Shown: one piece after another, positions 24,937 to 28,191 of the stretch
Position numbering within the stretch: the first letter of the stretch is position 1
How the letters are laid out: every line of letters begins with the position of its first letter
Assembly (NCBI GenBank): GCA_963933885.1
Contig: CAWVWF010000020.1
Span: 1 to 28,191 of the forward strand
Reading direction: 5' to 3'
DNA from: CAWVWF01 sp963933885
Lineage (GTDB): Bacteria; Bacteroidota; Bacteroidia; Flavobacteriales_C; GCA-002722245
Length of the DNA stretch: 28,191 nucleotides
Notes under the pieces: model-generated
What the model saw: only the letters and a program-made list of their open reading frames with translations
Database searches by the model: none
Told to the model about the DNA's origin: nothing
Program-made: the position numbers and the translations under genes

Positions 24937-25021
24937 CAGTAAATCAGATCGTAATTATTACATCCTTTGACACAAGAGGATCAATTAAATGGGGACGTCC
25001 TGTGTTTCGGTTACCCAAAAA

Positions 25022-25055
25022 GGGTACCCCTACATTATTAACGTAGGGGTATCCC
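25022..25055 (-). terminator. Intrinsic terminator of the DUF4349 gene
   Basis: GTAGGGGTAnCCC and GGGTACCCCTAC pair over 12 positions with a one-base bulge. In the minus direction the stem is followed by a run of five T. It begins 6 bases past the stop at 25061. Confidence 0.75.
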
Positions 25056-25060
25056 GATTT

Positions 25061-25891
25061 CTATTGATCCTTTTTTAGTTTTCTTCTGATGAAGAATAAT
25101 GCGATTATTCCTGCGATTATTAGAGGCCATACATTTATTAAGAAGATGATGAAGAGTTTTAATCCGTCCCATCCGTTTGCCAATCCTTTTAGATATTGAT
25201 TTTCTCTCGTAAAAATGGGTTGTTCCACACTTTGATAAAATTCAATTTTTAAAGTACTTAAGCTTATCTGATCATTCATTTTACGAAATTGAGATTCTGC
25301 ACTTTCTATTTCTTCGCGGATATATCCTGCCTTTTGCTCTATCTCTAATACGTCCTTGATATTCTTAGCTTTCTTTAAATGCTCGATGTACTTTTCTTCT
25401 ACTAGTTTTTTAGTTCTGATCCTTGATTCTGTATCGACATATTTATTCGTCACATCCACAACTTTGATATTCTTCTCTTCTATCTGATAACCTCCATTTG
25501 AAATCGAATCTAATAATGCGTATAATCGATCATTTGGGATTCTAATTTCCAAATCATTTCTGATAGACCAGCTTGAGTTTGTTTGTTGCTCAAACGATAC
25601 ATATCCACCTAACTGAAATGCGATTGCTTTTATCCGTGCATCTGTAGACTGGAAATCATCTGTTTTAAACCGAATACTTCCCGTCTTAATAAGCTTTCGA
25701 TTTTGTAAAGCAACATTACCCTTATCGAGTAATTTGTTGTTATCATTCCTGCTTAAATTGTTAGACGCTTTTGAAGTTTCTTGTTTCTCATTCGAGAAAT
25801 CTGGGGAGTTAGCAATCTTCTCTTGTCCGCAACTAATTATTAATCCTGTTAATAATAATCCTGAAATTGATTGAAATAAGTTTTTTACCAT
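25061..25891 (-). CDS. DUF4349 lipoprotein
   Basis: The 276-residue protein has a lipoprotein signal ending 'LIISC' (Cys21). A low-complexity linker is followed by the DUF4349 region (about 65-260) with 'RKLIKTGSIRFKTDD', 'RIPNDRLYALLDSI', 'DVTNKYVDTESRI' and a coiled-coil 'VLEIEQKAGYIREEIESAE'. A C-terminal membrane helix (about 246-268) and a Lys-rich tail close it. This order is typical of the family, whose role is undefined; an envelope-anchored structural or stress role is only a guess. It is transcribed alone, divergent from the 26013 operon with which it shares a 121-base intergenic region. Confidence 0.9.
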   Translation of the reverse strand: MVKNLFQSISGLLLTGLIISCGQEKIANSPDFSNEKQETSKASNNLSRNDNNKLLDKGNVALQNRKLIKTGSIRFKTDDFQSTDARIKAIAFQLGGYVSFEQQTNSSWSIRNDLEIRIPNDRLYALLDSISNGGYQIEEKNIKVVDVTNKYVDTESRIRTKKLVEEKYIEHLKKAKNIKDVLEIEQKAGYIREEIESAESQFRKMNDQISLSTLKIEFYQSVEQPIFTRENQYLKGLANGWDGLKLFIIFLINVWPLIIAGIIALFFIRRKLKKDQ

Positions 25892-25931
25892 GACTTTTTT
25901 TTTTGAGTTTTGTCTAACTTACAGAGTCATT

Positions 25932-25995
25932 GGCGTTTTCGCTGTGAAATTCTTTGTAGAGCATTTGTAAACTGTTTTACAAAAGGGTAAAACGC
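25932..25995. promoter_or_regulatory. Nested inverted repeats in a divergent promoter region
   Basis: TTTGTAAA-CTGT-TTTACAAA (25964-25983) is a perfect 8-bp dyad. Outside it GCGTTTT (25933-25939) and AAAACGC (25989-25995) form another. A possible plus-strand promoter, TTG (25930-25932), 16 bases, ATTCTTTG (25949-25956), overlaps the left arm. This is a plausible operator for both genes. Confidence 0.4.
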
Positions 25996-26012
25996 TGTTT
26001 TTTAGATATTTA

Positions 26013-26906
26013 TTGAAAAAAGAAATCACATACTTCAATCAGCTAAAAACTGAAATTGCACAGAAAATGTGTACTGAATTTTCGATGAGCTCATCTGAAA
26101 TTTCGGAATGGAAGGGTGACGACATTGTTTTCTTTCAAGAAGAACTTGAAAAATCGGTAAATGGAAGAATAAGTTCAAAGTGGTTTTATACTCATATGAA
26201 ATCCCAAAGTGAACAGCTTCCTCGAATTGATGTGCTCAATTTATTATCCCAATTTTCGGGGTATCAAAACTGGACAGAATTTGCAGGAAAACAAACTGAT
26301 CCTGAATTACCAAGAAAGGCGAACATCACAAAGAAAGTGTTATTGATATTTGCTTTCATTTTTTCTGTTTTATTGATTATTTTATTCTCTAGAACTCAAG
26401 GAAATTATACAATTCAGATCATTGATTTTGATACAAACAAAGCGCCTAAAGAACAAGTTCAATTTGAATGGCTGCAGAATGGAGAGTCTTCCAAATTATT
26501 AACTACAGATTCCTTGGGTAGAATTACTTTACCGATCAACGAAAGTAGAAATTCGATTATCGTAAAATCGCCTTATTACAAGAAAGATACTATTGTTAGA
26601 ATCATCGAAGCTGAAGGTGGAGAAATATTTAAGATTAAGACTGATGATTACGCTTTGATGGTGGATTATTTCTCAAGTTCTCGTGTTGATGATTGGAAAA
26701 AAAGGAGAAATATTCTAAAGAAGATATTTCACAAGGAAGTAAAAGTGATCGAAGTAATAGGAAACAATATTGGTGTTGAGTTTTATAATAAATCGGAATT
26801 CATTAATAGATTAACACTGCCTTTGAGTAGTTTAAAATCACTCGATATACTATCTATTGAAAGACAAGATGGTAAAATTATTAATATGCGCGTAAAACGA
26901 AAATGA
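26013..26906 (+). CDS. Single-pass membrane protein with a regulator-like N-terminus
   Basis: The 297-residue protein starts at TTG, giving 'MKKEITYFNQL'; no ATG occurs in frame before the conserved-looking region. Residues ~53-90 ('ISSKWFYTHMK', 'LPRIDVLNLLSQFSGYQNW') resemble the 'IS..T..R...Y......PR..TL..LA.YLGY.NW' segment found at the N-terminus of many Bacteroidota proteins, which looks like a helix-turn-helix. A membrane helix follows (about 109-126). The C-terminal domain outside has an Ig/CNA-like start ('YTIQIIDFDTNKAP', 'DSLGRITLPI') and a basic helix 'WKKRRNILKKIF'. It may pass a signal across the membrane, but this is inference. The stop overlaps the next ATG by 4 bases. Confidence 0.7.
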   Translation: MKKEITYFNQLKTEIAQKMCTEFSMSSSEISEWKGDDIVFFQEELEKSVNGRISSKWFYTHMKSQSEQLPRIDVLNLLSQFSGYQNWTEFAGKQTDPELPRKANITKKVLLIFAFIFSVLLIILFSRTQGNYTIQIIDFDTNKAPKEQVQFEWLQNGESSKLLTTDSLGRITLPINESRNSIIVKSPYYKKDTIVRIIEAEGGEIFKIKTDDYALMVDYFSSSRVDDWKKRRNILKKIFHKEVKVIEVIGNNIGVEFYNKSEFINRLTLPLSSLKSLDILSIERQDGKIINMRVKRK

Positions 26907-27406
26907 GAGGATTAGTATACTATATCGTTTTGATTGGATGTTTACTTTCTTGTGGTCAAGAAGAAATGCAAAGCCCATCCTCATCTTCAAAGTCAGAGAA
27001 TTCTTTAGCGAAAGTAAGTAGGGAAAGATCTGATGAAGTAGAGACAACCGTTTTTGCGAAATTACAAGATTCTGATAGCGAAGTTCTACCAGAATTATCT
27101 GAACATGTATTGGTGAAATTACAAGATATTAAAGAACTTCAAGCCTTATATCATAATCCTGAGATTGATAAAGAAATGAAATTTGAAATTGCTGAAGCGC
27201 TCAATAAAATCAACAATGAAGTTGATTTATTGAAACCGGAATTACAAATAAAAACGTTTGATCAATTAGAGGGTATTCAATCTAATGAGTTGGGCTATTT
27301 TGGTGTATTTAAAATCGAAACCTCTTCAGGAATTCAGGAGGTGAAAATTGGATATCAAAATCAAACCAATGATGAATTGGAATTGGTTATTTTGAATCTT
27401 AAATAA
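26903..27406 (+). CDS. Lipoprotein of unknown function
   Basis: The 167-residue protein has a lipoprotein signal, 'VLIGCLLSC', with lipid Cys17 followed by 'GQEEMQ'. A Ser-rich linker comes next. The rest is acidic and helical ('IDKEMKFEIAEALNKINNEVDLL') and ends with a beta segment 'IQEVKIGYQNQTNDELELVIL'. It overlaps the preceding gene by 4 bases (ATGA), so the two are co-translated. The 'SCGQE' start resembles that of the divergent DUF4349 lipoprotein, though this is common in lipoproteins. I do not recognise the family. Confidence 0.7.
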   Translation: MRGLVYYIVLIGCLLSCGQEEMQSPSSSSKSENSLAKVSRERSDEVETTVFAKLQDSDSEVLPELSEHVLVKLQDIKELQALYHNPEIDKEMKFEIAEALNKINNEVDLLKPELQIKTFDQLEGIQSNELGYFGVFKIETSSGIQEVKIGYQNQTNDELELVILNLK

Positions 27407-27420
27407 CGCATTTTTATAAT

Positions 27421-27933
27421 ATGACTGAACGATTAACAGATAAAGACAAGAAAGTACTTCAATCTAAAATTACCATAATACATCAAGCCTATTTTATGGT
27501 ATTAATGATGATGTCAATTGTTATTTTAGGTGGAATTGTATCTTTCAAAAAAATTCCATTCCTAAATCACAACTTCTTAGCGAGCTCTGTAATATTCGTA
27601 CTGATTTCAGTATCCATTTATGGATTTTTCTATTTGAGAAGTCTAAAAAAACCAACGGCTAATCTGCAAGCAGGTGAAAAGAAGGTAAATATGGGACTCG
27701 TAACTAATAAGGAAAGAGATGTCAAGTATGGGACCTCCGGTAGTTTTATAGCTAACACCGTTTTAACTCCCAAGTTAATTGATTACTATATTTTTATAGA
27801 TGACCTTAAACTATACGTTGATAAAGAAGATTATCTAATACTTGAAATCGGAGATCAAGTTCAAGCTTCGAGATCAATTGTTACCAACGAGCTTATTGGT
27901 TTGGAAAAATTGACATCTAGAACAAATACTTAA
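27421..27933 (+). CDS. Two-helix membrane protein of unknown function
   Basis: The 170-residue protein has a charged N-terminus ('MTERLTDKDKKVL') and two membrane helices (about 20-41 and 52-73). A soluble C-terminal domain has beta-type strands ('KYGTSGSFI', 'YYIFIDDLKLYVDKEDYLIL', 'IGDQVQA'). The last part resembles a small OB or barrel fold of the kind found in membrane proteins with 'Y.V......GD.V' endings; I cannot name the family. It lies 14 bases after the lipoprotein gene and closes the three-gene operon. Confidence 0.65.
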   Translation: MTERLTDKDKKVLQSKITIIHQAYFMVLMMMSIVILGGIVSFKKIPFLNHNFLASSVIFVLISVSIYGFFYLRSLKKPTANLQAGEKKVNMGLVTNKERDVKYGTSGSFIANTVLTPKLIDYYIFIDDLKLYVDKEDYLILEIGDQVQASRSIVTNELIGLEKLTSRTNT

Positions 27934-28071
27934 TTCGCCAAATAAACCCCAGTTACATAATAAATTACAGTAATTATAATTAGTAACGAAGTCTTCTTTA
28001 AGAAGGGTTGTCATTAAAAAAAAGAGGCTTATCATCTAACCGCAGTACAATTATTTGTTTAAATCACGGCG
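27934..28071. other. Intergenic, no gene seen
   Basis: AT-rich sequence with a small CTTCTTTAAGAAG palindrome (27994-28006) that may end transcripts of the 26013 operon. No repeat shared with the rest of the window was noticed before 28072. Confidence 0.35.
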
Positions 28072-28158
28072 CTTAAGCCCTTCGACTCCGCTCAGGGTGA
28101 CGAAAACTCACTTATACTTATTATTCATGTCACCCTGAGCGGAGTCGAAGGGCTTAAG
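28072..28158. repeat. Perfect 30-bp inverted repeat, 'TTCGACTCCGCTCAG' family
   Basis: Arms at 28072-28101 (CTTAAGCCCTTCGACTCCGC...) and 28129-28158 are perfectly complementary with a 27-base spacer. The core TTCGACTCCGCTCAG is the same as at 14122-14238. The outer bases and the last bases (GGGTGAC against AATGACA) differ, so arms changed together within each copy. Confidence 0.9.
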
Positions 28159-28191
28159 TGATATTTTTACCAAAATAAATTGGTCCAATCT

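Larger units (their letters stand above)
24559..25021. other. Gene-free region with stacked hairpins
   Basis: No gene seen. In order it holds ACTGTGT/ACACAGT (24679-24702) next to an imperfect CTTGCGC/GCGTAAG (24703-24718), AGACGTC/GACGTCT (24834-24856) running into the ATTCCTGCC hairpin, the palindrome-plus-tail copy at 24903-24936, and the self-complementary GGACGTCC at 24993-25000. Confidence 0.6.

Overview
The window looks like a chromosomal segment of a Bacteroidota bacterium, probably a marine or freshwater member of the Flavobacteriia or a relative. The evidence is AT-rich DNA, several secreted proteins with type IX secretion system (T9SS) C-terminal sorting domains of both type A (Por-tail) and type B (CHU_C), promoters of the Bacteroidota TTG-N19/20-TAnnTTTG kind, almost no Shine-Dalgarno sequences, and an alaS / M23 peptidase / MerR neighbourhood I recall from Flavobacteriia. 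No phage, plasmid, CRISPR or transposase gene is visible.

Region 1 (1-9103, plus strand) is a T9SS surface-protein locus. It holds the 3' end of a type B cargo, a small type A cargo with two Ig-like repeats, a helical 505-residue protein, and a large cargo (gene A, 3961-7041) with four exact-spaced 84-residue repeats. After these come decayed gene copies. A fragment of a gene-B-like start (7051-7157) is followed by a gene A copy reduced to promoter, signal peptide and last codons (7307-7578), then by a frameshifted gene B (7581-8835) and an orphan sorting-domain ORF. The order A-B'-A'-B and the conserved A/B junction point to an old tandem duplication of a two-gene unit.

Region 2 (9096-21411) is mostly conserved chromosome. 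It has a secreted ZU5-like protein (minus), an operon of PTPS, folE and fabD (minus), hldD (plus), an operon of MerR, a PQQ-like propeller and a TfoX-N protein (minus), and an M23 peptidase (minus) divergent from alaS plus a lipoprotein (plus). It ends with initiator tRNA-Met, which has a clear promoter and terminator.

Region 3 (21412-25060) is gene-poor. It carries two minus-strand secreted proteins of unknown role (YD-like and MORN-like) in long non-coding stretches full of short palindromes resembling REP sequences, some followed by a shared tail. Region 4 (25061-28191) has a DUF4349 lipoprotein (minus) divergent from a three-gene plus operon: a membrane protein with a regulator-like cytoplasmic N-terminus, a lipoprotein and a two-helix membrane protein. 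It closes with a perfect 30-bp inverted repeat.

Intergenic DNA carries at least four dispersed repeat families: 'TTCGACTCCGCTCAG' inverted repeats, an 'ATTCCTGCC' hairpin, a twin-hairpin element, and the palindrome-plus-tail family. The most unusual features are the decaying tandem cargo duplication and the palindrome-rich island after tRNA-fMet. I did not find a clear new defence or biosynthetic system.
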